A DNA stretch of 64,000 bases from Aotearoamyces nothofagi (taxonomy: Eukaryota; Ascomycota; Leotiomycetes; Leotiales; Tympanidaceae), in the NCBI GenBank assembly GCA_015345905.1, contig JADDTR010000017.1:620001-684000 (forward strand), written 5' to 3'. Shown one piece after another: positions 43,866 to 54,071 of this stretch. How positions within the stretch are numbered: the first letter of the stretch is position 1; each line of letters begins with the position of its first letter. A program made the position numbers and the translations under genes. The notes under the pieces were generated by a model, which saw only the letters and a list, made by a program, of their open reading frames with translations, was not told the origin of the DNA and ran no database searches.

Positions 43866-45624
43866 ATGAAGGACGCCGATATTGTTGGATCTGCTCTTGC
43901 AGAAGTGCTTCCTCATAACACGCGATACTGGTTTCAGACACCACATCTGCTTCGTCTGAATCTGCTTCTTCTTGTTCCACTCCTCTCTTCATCAGTAGCA
44001 GGTTATGATGGTCGGTATCTGCTTCTCTCGTACAAATAGGCCTTGCTGATAGCAGTCAGGCTCATTAATGAATGGCCTCCAGTCTCTTAAACAGTGGCAA
44101 GAATTCTTCCGTAACCCAGCAGGAGCCCTCCTCGGACTTGTCAATGCAGCTCAATCCATTGGTTCTGTATTGGCACTCCCTCTTGTCGGATGGGTTTCAG
44201 ATCAATATGGCCGCAAACCTGTACTGCTTGCTGGAATTGTTCTGGTTATCATCGCAACCATTATCCAAGCCGCAGCTGTCAACCTCGGAATGTTTGTAGT
44301 GTCCCGTCTGATCGTAGGCTTTGGAGGCATGTTCTTGGTACAGCCTTCACCGATGCTCATTGCTGAATTGGCATATCCTACACACCGTGGCAAGTATACA
44401 AGTGCTTTCTGGACGATGTACTACCTAGGTGAGCAGCCAGAAACTTTAGGAAAACTCTCAAGGCTTGCGTATTGATACACTCCAGGTGCTATCCTAGCAA
44501 GCTGGACAACTTTCGGAACCCAAGGTCGCTCGGATACCTGGTCTTGGCGTATCCCCACGATTCTCCAGGCAGGCTTTCCCCTCATTCAACTTACCTTTTG
44601 GTGGTGGGTCCCGGAATCTCCGAGGTATGCTTACCGTTTCATGATAAAGGCTATGCACGTATTGACAATTCAACAGATGGTTGGTAGCCAAAGACCGCTG
44701 TCAAGAAGCGTCTGCAATTCTAGAAAAATACCATGCGGCCGGTGAAACCGATAGTCCCCTCGTCATTCGCGAAATGGCCGAGATCGTTAATACTATCCAG
44801 CTGGAAAAGCTTTCTAGAAACACTGGCTGGAGTGCACTCTTTGCAACGCCAGGTAATTGCAAGCGCAGTCTTATTGCTGTCTGTCTTGGTTTGTTTGCAC
44901 AATGGAATGGAATTGGGGTCGTGTCATATTATTTGACTTTAGTCTTGGATACTATCGATATTCGTGATTCGTTCGATCAGACTCTCATCAACGGGCTACT
45001 ACAAGTCAGCATCCTCGTATTATTTGTCAAAGAAATGAATTTGTGGCTAACTTACTTCAGGTATTCAACTTCGGAGCAGCTGTTTCGGCCGCCTTGCTTG
45101 TTGATCGTCTTGGTCGTCGTGCCCTCTTCATCTGGTCTGGTATTGGCATGCTTGTATCTTACATCATCTGGACTGCATGTAGTGCAGTCAACAATAACAC
45201 CGACTCAAAAGCGGCCGGGATAGTGGTAGTCGTCTGTCTCTTCACGTTCTACTTCCACTACGACATTGCCTACACACCTCTGCTTATGTCATATCCAACT
45301 GAGATCTTCCCATATTATCTCCGTTCCAAAGGTGTTGCATTAGAACTCTTTGCCATCTATGGATCTCTCGTGATTGCTACTTTTGTTAACCCAATTGGAT
45401 TGGATAACATCGGTTGGAAATACTACATTGTATTTTGCTGCTTCCTCACAGTTTTTCTAGCTATCACATACTTTTTATTCCCCGAGACCAAGGGCCACAG
45501 TTTGGAAGAAATCGCTCGGATTTCCGATGGGCCAGGCGCGGTGGAGGATGTCAGATTGGATGAGGACAAGATATTGGAGGGTGCTGGAGTAAAACATCGA
45601 CATATAGAGGTAGCAAGCCCGTAA
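43866..45624 (+). CDS. MFS sugar transporter (lactose-permease-like)
   Basis: Twelve-helix proton/sugar transporter of the major facilitator sugar porter family, in the branch close to fungal lactose permeases. Five exons: 43866-44010, 44060-44428, 44486-44624, 44677-45004 and 45061-45624; 514 residues. Signatures: LNLLLLVPLLSSSVAGYDGS, NAAQSIGSVLALPLVGWVSD followed by QYGRKP, VPESPRWLVAKDR after helix 6, VDRLGRRALF, SYPTEIFPYYLRSKG and FPETKGHSLEEIARI. The last hydrophilic tail is about 40 residues. Substrate cannot be fixed: lactose, a pentose or a polyol are all plausible. It lies upstream of a GAL4-like regulator in the same orientation. Confidence 0.92.
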
Positions 45625-46175
45625 TGTACGAACATTACAGAGTACTAGTAAGAGGAAAGATACGTTATAGAACGTACAAGACTCCAGTATTACCTTTCTA
45701 CCTGTGAACTGGGAGAATAGTCTGCATAGATGATATGTCTAGAAAGTGATAACTCCCAGAACGAGCCGTCAAAAATCGGACGGCATATAAACTTTTGTAG
45801 GGTGATGTGGCGAGAGTACTGGCAAACATCTGCCAACATCTCACGGAGTATTTCTATCGCATATACGGATTCGGGTTACACGACCTTTCAACGGCCTTTC
45901 CACAGCCTCCTCTGTTGTAATTTGTATATATAAACCGTTAGACTTGGAACTGCTACGAAAGCCGAACGGTGATAAAGGGCCCAAGCCAGTCCCGATACAG
46001 TTCACCGCCCGGCAATAAAAGATGGTTGTTTCTACCCCGCCACGTGCCATTCCTATTTCTATTTCCCTTTCCATCTCCACCAAACCATATAAGACCTAAA
46101 AGGACTTACGTCTCTCTCCTATAGCCATCCGATACCTGTGGTTCCTCAAAACCTCATCGATGCAGACGGCGAGAA
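45625..46175. other. Intergenic region transporter / regulator
   Basis: 551 bases. No gene or repeat seen. The 5' leader of the regulator contains one upstream ATG (about 46160) in another frame. Confidence 0.5.
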
Positions 46176-48607
46176 ATGCAAGTATCCCAGGATGCTGCGG
46201 AGGCCTCCGGATCTCGCCAGCGCTGGCCGTCGGAGGTAACGAGCCTCGATCCTCTTGACAAACCATTGGACGGCGCAGATCAAGCTTGCAAGGAGTGTCG
46301 CCGCCGGAAAGCAAAATGTGATCGAGCGATTCCTACTTGTAGCCTCTGCGTCAAGTATAGCAGGCACTGCCTCTACGAGAAGCATAGCAAAACGCCCTTA
46401 ACTAGGAAGTGAGTCCTGTGAAAAGAGAGCCTCGTTGGCCATCATTACTAATGAGTCACTATAGGCATTTAACTGAGGTCGAGGAACGCTTAGAAAGGGC
46501 GGAAATGCTGCTACGACAGGCACGTCTAAGAGAACAACAAGCTCTAATCGCTACCAACGAGCAGAATGGCAAAGAGACGCCAGTATTGCCGCCGTACTCT
46601 TTGCAGCCTCAACTACCAAAACAAGACTCCCCATCCACTTCTAATTTTGATTTCAACGCATATAATCCATCTCCGGTATATAATTTCGAATCTGCGCAGA
46701 TAAACGAACCCGATTTTCAAGAGCCTAAGAATGAGCAAGTCCAACAAGTTTTCTGCCAGTCGGCCGATGATGGCTTTGATTTTGTGCATTCCTCGCAGGG
46801 AACGGCATCAATCGCAGATGACAGTAACCATCCTTCCAACTCCCTGGATGGCCCGCCAATGCTAGCAGATGACTTTGAGTGGGACGAGCAGTATGTGACG
46901 ACTGCCGAGATAGAAAACTCGCCTGCTGCTGCATCTACGTCTACTGAGAACGACGAGATAGATGGGAAGGTCATAGACGGTATGGCCTCATTGACTGTCA
47001 GCGATAGCCAAGGAGGTTACCTAGGAGTAGCGTCCGGAGCTGCACTTTTACGTATCATTGATCCGCATGCTTCGGAACGGACTAGAAGTAGACCTTCAAG
47101 ATTATCTTTAGAAAGACATAGTTCGGCAACTCGCTACCATTCAGTACCATTATATGATCAGCCAAACCCCAATCATCACATACTAGACACCATGATCGAT
47201 GGATATTTCAGACTGTATCATGTCAGCTACCCAATTATTCATGAGCCTACGTTTCGAGCACAGTACTCAGAGGTCATTGAACGTCCAAACGGGGATTGTT
47301 GGCTTGTTTTGGCCTATGTTGTAGCAGCCCTCGGTGTCTTTATCACTTCCACAAGTGAAGATTTTACCGACCTTCCTTTATTTGCTCACGCCAAGTCACT
47401 CCTTTCTATCAGCTTCTTAGAAACCGGAAATCTGACACTAGTACAAGCATTAGTACTGATTTCAAATTACCTTCAAAAACGCAACAAGCCGAACAGCGGT
47501 TATAATTACCTAGGTCTCGCTTTAAGAATGGCTATGGGATTAGGTCTACATAAGGAATTCAACGGGTGGAACATATCTCCACTCAAAATGGAAACAAGAC
47601 GAAGAGTATGGTGGACATTATGTGTTTTCGAAGCTGGCGCTACAATCACTTTCAGTAGACCTATGGTATGGCCTGGAGAGGGCATTGATGTAGCACTGCC
47701 CAGGAATGTCCATGACCGGGTAGGTCACCCAGTCAGTTAGTATTTGGATAAAAGCTAATATCTCTGTTAGGAACTCACAGCGGCTTCCCACGAATACCCC
47801 CCTGAAAGTAAAGAAATCACCAACTACACAGCCGTTCGCATCCAGGCCAGCTTCCATCTCGCAACTAACCGTATCTATTCTCGAGTGATCTCGAAGCCAT
47901 TCCCCTCTCCCAAAGAGCTTCTCGATTTAGACGACTCGCTCATTGGAGGCTGGAAGTCGTCACTCCCAGCGTACTTTGCGGAAAACGTCACCGTTCCCGC
48001 AAAATTCAGCCACGCTCATGCCGTGATGACATGGCGTTACCGAAATCTCAGAATCATCATGTACCGCCCATTTGTCATCCGGCAAGCGCTTTACGCGCGA
48101 CAAGGCTCTCTTGATAACTCGCTCGATGCGATCCAGGCGCACGACCGGTGCCTGCACGAAGCACAAGCGACAATCGTCTCCATCCGGGACTTCTGGGCGC
48201 ACAACGAGCGAACACGCATAGGTGCTTGGTACGCGCTTTACTTTCTCTTCCAAGCGGCACTCATCCCGTGCATCTGCCTCCGCAACTCGCCTACTTCAGC
48301 CCACGCAAATTCCTGGCGTGATCAGATTTCCACAACACTGCATGTGATTTCCAAGATCAACGTGATGAACTCGAGCGGGCCAAGGTGCCACGAAGTGATC
48401 CTCGGCCTCTGCGGGCAATATCTCAACGAGAACCCGACCGTATCGGATGACGCGACGCGCGAGCCGATTGACGAATCACCCCAGACGCAGATGAACAACG
48501 TCTACTCGATGATGTGGCCCAACGTGCCCGCTCTCGAAGCCGACGTCGTCATGCAGGACGATGCGTGGATGGAGTTCCTCAGAGGCGAGAATCTAGTAAA
48601 CGATTGA
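46176..48607 (+). CDS. GAL4-like Zn2Cys6 transcription factor
   Basis: Fungal binuclear-zinc-cluster activator. Three exons (46176-46408, 46465-47719, 47771-48607) give 774 residues. The zinc cluster has Cys38, 41, 48, 55, 58 and 65 with spacing 2-6-6-2-6, in CKECRRRKAKCDRAIPTC. A linker and short coiled coil follow (HLTEVEERLERAEMLLRQ). An acidic, disordered stretch leads to the fungal-specific regulatory domain from about residue 325: MIDGYFRLYHVSYPIIHEPT, then YNYLGLALRMAMGLGLH and ETRRRVWWTLCVFE. The C-terminus is acidic (MMWPNVPALEADVVMQDDAW), a possible activation region. Relatives are annotated as GAL4/LAC9-like or xylose/cellulose regulators. Next to a sugar transporter it probably controls sugar uptake, which is inference. 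Confidence 0.9.
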
Positions 48608-49516
48608 GGCATGCCCGATACAGCTTGGCCACGCCGGGCTTATATATACAACAAGTTGCCTGCACAACTCACCCCGTGACTCCGAGTATCCCCAATGCCA
48701 AGTCGCGGGATCGAGAGATGGTTGAAGAAGCTGAGAGGTGCTGTACGGAAGGAGTTGAAAAGTACCGTACTGTACGAAAGAAGCCAGCCGTACCGTACTA
48801 TACGAAAGGGGTGCACAAAAGCCGACTGGACGCCTGCCTACACCACGACAGACCAGAAGCGGGCAGGCAGGCAGAGATGGGGTAAGCAGGTTCTCCTACC
48901 CGTCATCAGTGACGGCCCTTTCTATCAGAATCATAAGATGTAGCATAGCTTAGCATAGCTAGCACCTTGGTGGTAGCATCTTATTAGTAGCAAGAACTGT
49001 AAGAACTGTAAGAACTATAAGAACTATAAGAACTGTAAGGACTGTAAGGACTATAAGGACTATAAGAACTGCAAGAACTACAAGAACTGCAACATCAAAA
49101 GACCAAACAGGACTGAACAGAACAGAAAGCATCTCGATAAAAGAGGTGGCTCGACTTGCGAAGAACAAGGCAAGCCAGGCGCTGGCCGTGCGTGCGGGCC
49201 AGGGCGCGCGGCTGTAGGAGGGGGTGAGCGGCACGGCCACGTCACAGTTACGGCTTCCGATCCTCACCCCGCCGCTGTAGCCGTGGCTGACAGCAGAGTA
49301 CCGAGTTCCGAGCTTCTCGCCTCTCGGCGTGACATCATGTGATCGCGCGAATGCACAGAGTCATAATGTACAAATTTCAAACTTGGCTAAATTCTGGATA
49401 TATATATATGTGTGTGTAGTATTATGCATGACGCATCTCGCTAATAATAGGCCGTACCTGAACTCCGTGCTAATACACTTCACAGAAGCTTACCTTTTCT
49501 GGCATCAGCAGTCAGG
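48608..49516. other. Convergent intergenic region with 9-base minisatellite
   Basis: 909 bases between the regulator and frq stop codons. It holds a GTACCGTACTGTACG-like patch (about 48762-48806), the minisatellite at 48992-49090 and a (TA/TG)n run near 49398-49418. It should contain the 3' UTR of frq and the promoter of any frq antisense transcript. Confidence 0.5.
48992..49090. repeat. 9-base minisatellite AAGAACTGT
   Basis: Eleven copies of a 9-base unit AAGAACTGT with regular variants (AAGGACTAT, AAGAACTGC). On the minus strand the unit reads as tripeptides such as VLT and VLI in one open frame, but no gene is supported there. Confidence 0.95.
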
Positions 49517-52500
49517 TCACGAAGAGGATGGTGCCTCTTCGGTATCCGTTCTGGAGACCTCACTCCGACTATCCATCGTGGCGGCCGAGGTTCGAGCGGC
49601 CTCCTCTTCTGCTACCCTCCTAGCCGTTTCGCGTCCAAACTCTCGTTTCTGAGCGGCGACGATCTCCGGATCTACATCTCGTACATGAGCAAGCATGCCA
49701 TTCGACGGCCGGCCATTGACATCATCACTTGTTCCGGTATCCTCGATACGTATTGCAGGGTTATCAAGATCCATGTGAGTGGCGTCCTGTCTATATGCAG
49801 GGGCCCTAACATTGTGTATAATAGGCCGCATTTTAGCGAGGTGAGCTACTCCCTCATCAGAAGACGTGGTTTGGGAGCCTTCGTCCGAGCTTGAGAATGC
49901 CTCAAAGTATGTTGTCGGCGGAGGGAGCATCGACGGCCAGAGCTGCTGCACCTTTGTAGAGACTATGCGTATCTTGACCGGGAAATACGACGGTTCCAGC
50001 GGTATTTCAGTATCTGCTCTCATCTCGGCTAGTCTACGGGTAATATCCTCTGTACCACTCCCTTCTTCGTGAGATCGGAATGAATCCAAAGATGGCTGTG
50101 AGACTGAGTGCAGGGACTTGTGAGTCTTCAGACCTCGGGCAGAAAACTTCGAAAGTCTCATTTGTGTCTCGTTGTCAAGTTTCGTACGCCGTGTTTCCAC
50201 TCTGACATGAAAGTTATCTGCAGGCCGTGTACCACCAAGACCAGATGCGTCAAATCCTAAAGGGAAGACCTCGTGCATACCTTGAGTCGACGACCACTCA
50301 GGGGAAAAATCAAAGTCCTTAAAGGTATCGTTTGTGATGGGTTCCGGAGTTCTTGCCCGCATCTCATCTGGCTGTAGGCTTTCGCCGTACTTGGAGTAGT
50401 CCTTGAAAAGTCTGAAGCGCCGAATAGAGCCGGAATGACTCCTAGACGGTGGTGACTGAGCGGGTTTCCGGTGGTAGCCTAACACATTGTTCTCATGATT
50501 ACTGAAGCCATCTCTGCCCACACTGGTAACATGGAGCGGTGCTGAGATTACCCCTCTATCCTTGGAAAGGTCGGTACAGAATGGTGCTCCACTATAAAAC
50601 AACATGACACCTGCATCCTGTCTCGCCCTGGCAGGATCCGACTCTGATTCTTTTGCCAATCTCCGACGATGGCTTGAAGTTATAGAGTCGTCCATAGACT
50701 CATCCTGACTCTCAGAAAGGCTATCATTCAAAGACATGGCATCACTTTCAGTCAATAGTTGATGCTGGAAGAGAGGCCTATACTGCATGGAACTCGCCGG
50801 CCCAGTAGCATATAGCTGTGCGGTTGAATTTGTAATAGGGACGGATGAAAATTGACCACGCTTCATTATATGCGGCTTCGTCCACCTCTTCCGTGTACAA
50901 CTGTCCATCTTGCGCTTCTTCGCTCTGCTCTCTGCAATGCCATCGTCGTCGCTGGGCGATCCTCTAAAACTACTCTCTGATTCACCGTCATTGCCTAGAT
51001 TTGTTCCTTCAGTGCCACCCATCCACTGTATATATCGACCGTTACTGGATAATTTGAGTTTGGCGCTGAAGTCTTCAACTGCGGACCTTACAAAGTCCGG
51101 CGTGACATTGATGAAATGCAACTGTGCCATATTTATCAATACGTTCAAATACATCCAGCGACTAGCACCGGTAGTCGCATTATCCATGTTATCTGCGCTC
51201 AGTTCGGGACTGGGCAGCCCTAGATGACGAATATACTGGATATTCTCGGATGGAATTTGAGCACGGTCCGGATCCACGTCTACAGGTCGTGTAGGTCGTT
51301 GTTCACGAGATCCCAGAGCGACAGTACTAGTCTCTCCAGCTTCCGCCTGGCCCGTGGTGGAGCAATAATTGCTGGGAACATTCGCCAATACCGAGACCTT
51401 TACTGAGTGTTGATTCATATCAGCCGCAAGAATATAGGCTTCGCGCACGCCTTCGGCGGATAAGGGCTGGCCACGATTTTCGATGGCTTGCCAGTCAGTT
51501 CGTACAGCAGAGTTAGATGCCTCGTGCTGTTGTTGTTGTAGCTGCTGCAGCGGATGGCCGTGGTGATCAGGAGAATTGCTTCTTTGGCCGGTGAAAAGCT
51601 GCTCTAGACGACGGACAACAAACTTCTTTCTAGCCTTCTCAGTCATCACAGAAGAATGCCGAGGAAGCAAACCAGCCGGTATATCATCCAGGAAAGAAAC
51701 GAGATTACCCTCCTTCACGGTAGCATGTGGATGATTCCATGTACACGTAGATGTCGGACCCGATTGTGACATGGAGGCATAGGCCGAGTCGTTTGGTCGA
51801 GCGTTTGATGTCGACGACGAAGAAGAGTCTCTTAATTTCGAGCCGGGATGGGCATACCGGCGCGTCCCGTCCGCTCTAGAATGGCACCTCGAACGAGACA
51901 TGCCCATGGAGCCATCAATGCTATATGCAAATAGGTATAGCGTCTCTTCCAACTCCCGCTTCTTGTGAGGGGGCAAGCCATGAATCTTGACTTCAAAAAG
52001 TCTATCCCGTTCAAGGCGGGAGTGCGTACCGAGAGGGTTTTCATACTTCCGTAATCGATCCTTTAACTTCCTGTTTTCAACAGTTAGATCGTCGATCACA
52101 CTCCGGAAATCATCGTCACTGCTGTTATTGGTGGGCGCCTGCAGGATCCCTGGAAAGTATTGGGAGGCTTGCCGAGGTGCAGTCGGCAGTACATGTCTTT
52201 GTCTTTTCGTCAGTGAGTGAAATTGCAGGCGTGGCGGTGACTGCGAGATTGTTTCTTTGGATCCAGCAGTGGCGGGCACCAGACGGGGTGGAGGAGAAAG
52301 ATGTTTGTCTGGGGAGGAAAAGGAATCAGTGAAGAGTCCCGTCCCCTTCGGGTACCTAGGTACCTCGTCCGTACCAAGTTCAGACCGCTTACTGTCCAAG
52401 AGCAGAGAGGGACTCGTAGGGCCTGCAAGTGCAAGTGCAAGTGCAACTTGCTTATCTGATCTATCGAGCCACCTTCCTGATTCTCCTACATCGTCCGAAC

Positions 52501-52720
52501 CAGATGATCCACTGCTTCTTCTACTCTCCTTTGGAGATGGACGAGCAAGTGAAGCATCGTCTAGGCCGAATGCTGCATCCCCTGTAGAGGTCGGTGCGTC
52601 CGGTGGAGGGGGGGGCAGAACAACTCCCTCATGCCCAAGACTGACGGGTGCCGGCGCTGGCCGTCCTCGAGGAAGCAGGCTTGAGGCAGCAGACTTTGGT
52701 GGATCTAGCGTTCCTGACAT
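49517..52720 (-). CDS. frq: Circadian clock protein FREQUENCY
   Basis: Negative element of the fungal circadian oscillator: FRQ dimerises, binds FRH and casein kinase 1, and inhibits the White Collar complex that activates frq. Single exon, 1067 residues. Family blocks: an acidic Ser-rich N-terminus; the coiled coil needed for dimerisation at about 201-227 (DDDFRSVIDDLTVENRKLKD); LFEVKIHGLPPHKKRELEE at 241-259; NIQYIRHLGLPSPELS (about 494); YLNVLINMAQLHFINVTPDF (about 524); a nuclear signal AKKRKMD (about 596); GAPFCTDLSKD (about 710); and an acidic Ser-rich tail. The N-terminal about 200 residues are much less like the FRQ pattern I know than the rest. A Gln-rich tract lies near residue 400. 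Confidence 0.93.
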   Translation of the reverse strand: MSGTLDPPKSAASSLLPRGRPAPAPVSLGHEGVVLPPPPPDAPTSTGDAAFGLDDASLARPSPKESRRSSGSSGSDDVGESGRWLDRSDKQVALALALAGPTSPSLLLDSKRSELGTDEVPRYPKGTGLFTDSFSSPDKHLSPPPRLVPATAGSKETISQSPPRLQFHSLTKRQRHVLPTAPRQASQYFPGILQAPTNNSSDDDFRSVIDDLTVENRKLKDRLRKYENPLGTHSRLERDRLFEVKIHGLPPHKKRELEETLYLFAYSIDGSMGMSRSRCHSRADGTRRYAHPGSKLRDSSSSSTSNARPNDSAYASMSQSGPTSTCTWNHPHATVKEGNLVSFLDDIPAGLLPRHSSVMTEKARKKFVVRRLEQLFTGQRSNSPDHHGHPLQQLQQQQHEASNSAVRTDWQAIENRGQPLSAEGVREAYILAADMNQHSVKVSVLANVPSNYCSTTGQAEAGETSTVALGSREQRPTRPVDVDPDRAQIPSENIQYIRHLGLPSPELSADNMDNATTGASRWMYLNVLINMAQLHFINVTPDFVRSAVEDFSAKLKLSSNGRYIQWMGGTEGTNLGNDGESESSFRGSPSDDDGIAESRAKKRKMDSCTRKRWTKPHIMKRGQFSSVPITNSTAQLYATGPASSMQYRPLFQHQLLTESDAMSLNDSLSESQDESMDDSITSSHRRRLAKESESDPARARQDAGVMLFYSGAPFCTDLSKDRGVISAPLHVTSVGRDGFSNHENNVLGYHRKPAQSPPSRSHSGSIRRFRLFKDYSKYGESLQPDEMRARTPEPITNDTFKDFDFSPEWSSTQGMHEVFPLGFDASGLGGTRPADNFHVRVETRRTKLDNETQMRLSKFSARGLKTHKSLHSVSQPSLDSFRSHEEGSGTEDITRRLAEMRADTEIPLEPSYFPVKIRIVSTKVQQLWPSMLPPPTTYFEAFSSSDEGSQTTSSDEGVAHLAKMRPIIHNVRAPAYRQDATHMDLDNPAIRIEDTGTSDDVNGRPSNGMLAHVRDVDPEIVAAQKREFGRETARRVAEEEAARTSAATMDSRSEVSRTDTEEAPSSS

Positions 52721-53059
52721 CCTATATACGTGCGTTAAAGGACTCGCCGACTTATGCCGGGCATCATCATCGCCGAGGAGAGTTGCCGGCAGTGCTGGTC
52801 GCGTCCAGCGTCACGGCTCCCGAGCAGCGACAACCTGCGTACTATCGCAGAGGACTGGTGCTGGCCAGGATTTCAATTTCCTGGCGGGTGGTCTCTGGCT
52901 GGAGGATGGGATGATGGGTAGGGCTAAATGCATCTGATAACAGGAATATGACGTCGAGAAGGGGCCTCCAAGGCACCAGCAGCAGTAGCAGCGTATCTGG
53001 ACAAAAGGAAGATGGAGAAGGAGGAGAAGGAGGAGGAGGAGAGGGAGAAGGTCGACAGC

Positions 53060-53820
53060 GTCGAGAAGAGAGAGACGGGCAGGGCAGGGCAGGGCAGGGC
53101 ATGGTTTAAGGGCTGATGATGAACAGCAGGACGGGCACATCGAGATCGGCCCAGCACAACCTTCACAGCTGTCCGAGCTCGAGAAAGGTGGATACGCTCA
53201 GTGTGTTTGCAGGACCGTGCTGCCCAGCAGGCCCTGTAGGCCCTGTAGACCCTGTAGACCCCGGAAGCCCTGTGGGCGGCCTGTAGATGCGCAGTGGGCC
53301 CTGGATGCCCTGGATGCCCTGAAGCGCCTGTGCGGCGCATGCACAGACGCGGCGGACGGGGGGGGGAGGGGGGGACAGTGAGCTGGGAGAGCCCTGAGAG
53401 CCCTGGGAGAGCCCTGGAGCTGGGGCTACAGAGGGGCAGAGGAGGGAGTTCGCAGCCCCAGACAGCGGCGCTCGCAGCTGCACTCGCACTCGTACGATGG
53501 GCCCTGGGCCCTGGGGGGACTGGTGCTGTAGAGACCGGCGGACCGGCGGACTGGCGCCGGCGGGGAGGAGGAGGGCCGCGACGGCGGCAGGAAGGCCCTC
53601 CGGAAACATCTCCGGGCCCGTATGGCAGATGGAGCAGCTCTTCTGCCGATGGGCGTCTGCCGTGCAGGCCCGGGCTACTGCGAAGTCTCCAGCGGCCGAA
53701 GGAGCCTAGACCGGGCGGTAAGACGCCAATGGGGAGCGGGCTGGAGGGCGCTGGCGCAAGGCGAGGCAGGCAGGCGAGGCAGGCAGGCAGGCAGGCAGGC
53801 AGTCCGGAGGGAACGGCCCT
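53060..53820. repeat. Cluster of GC-rich minisatellites upstream of frq
   Basis: At least five different short arrays (units of 4-11 bases) occur within 760 bases, all rich in CCCTG or GGCAG. They start about 340 bases upstream of the frq start codon, so they probably lie in the 5' leader or core promoter. Confidence 0.8.
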
Positions 53821-54015
53821 GCCGAAAGGTAGCCTAGCCCAGCCGGCCGGCCTTGGGGGTCCTCAGCGGCAGATGGGGGGGGCAGCGAAGGGGAAGGGGA
53901 GGGGACGGCAGGGGGCGAGGGGGCGAGGGAGGGTGGGCTCATGGCATGTTCTGTGCGGTTCTGCGCTCGCTGGCGCCTCAGCCCGTCCTGCGGCGGCCGT
54001 GTGGTGCGGCGTCCT

Positions 54016-54071
54016 GATCGCGATCGCGGGCGGTGGGCGAGGGGATGTCGATGTTCGATGCAATTGTCGAT
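54016..54071. promoter_or_regulatory. Possible light/clock response elements of frq
   Basis: Two clusters of GATC/TCGAT motifs lie close together about 1.3 kb upstream of the frq start: GATCGCGATCGCGG (54016-54029) and three TCGAT copies within 54048-54071. In Neurospora the White Collar complex binds imperfect repeats of GATC/CGAT-type sites in the frq promoter, a distal one (clock box) lying over 1 kb upstream. The match is by motif type and distance only. Confidence 0.35.
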
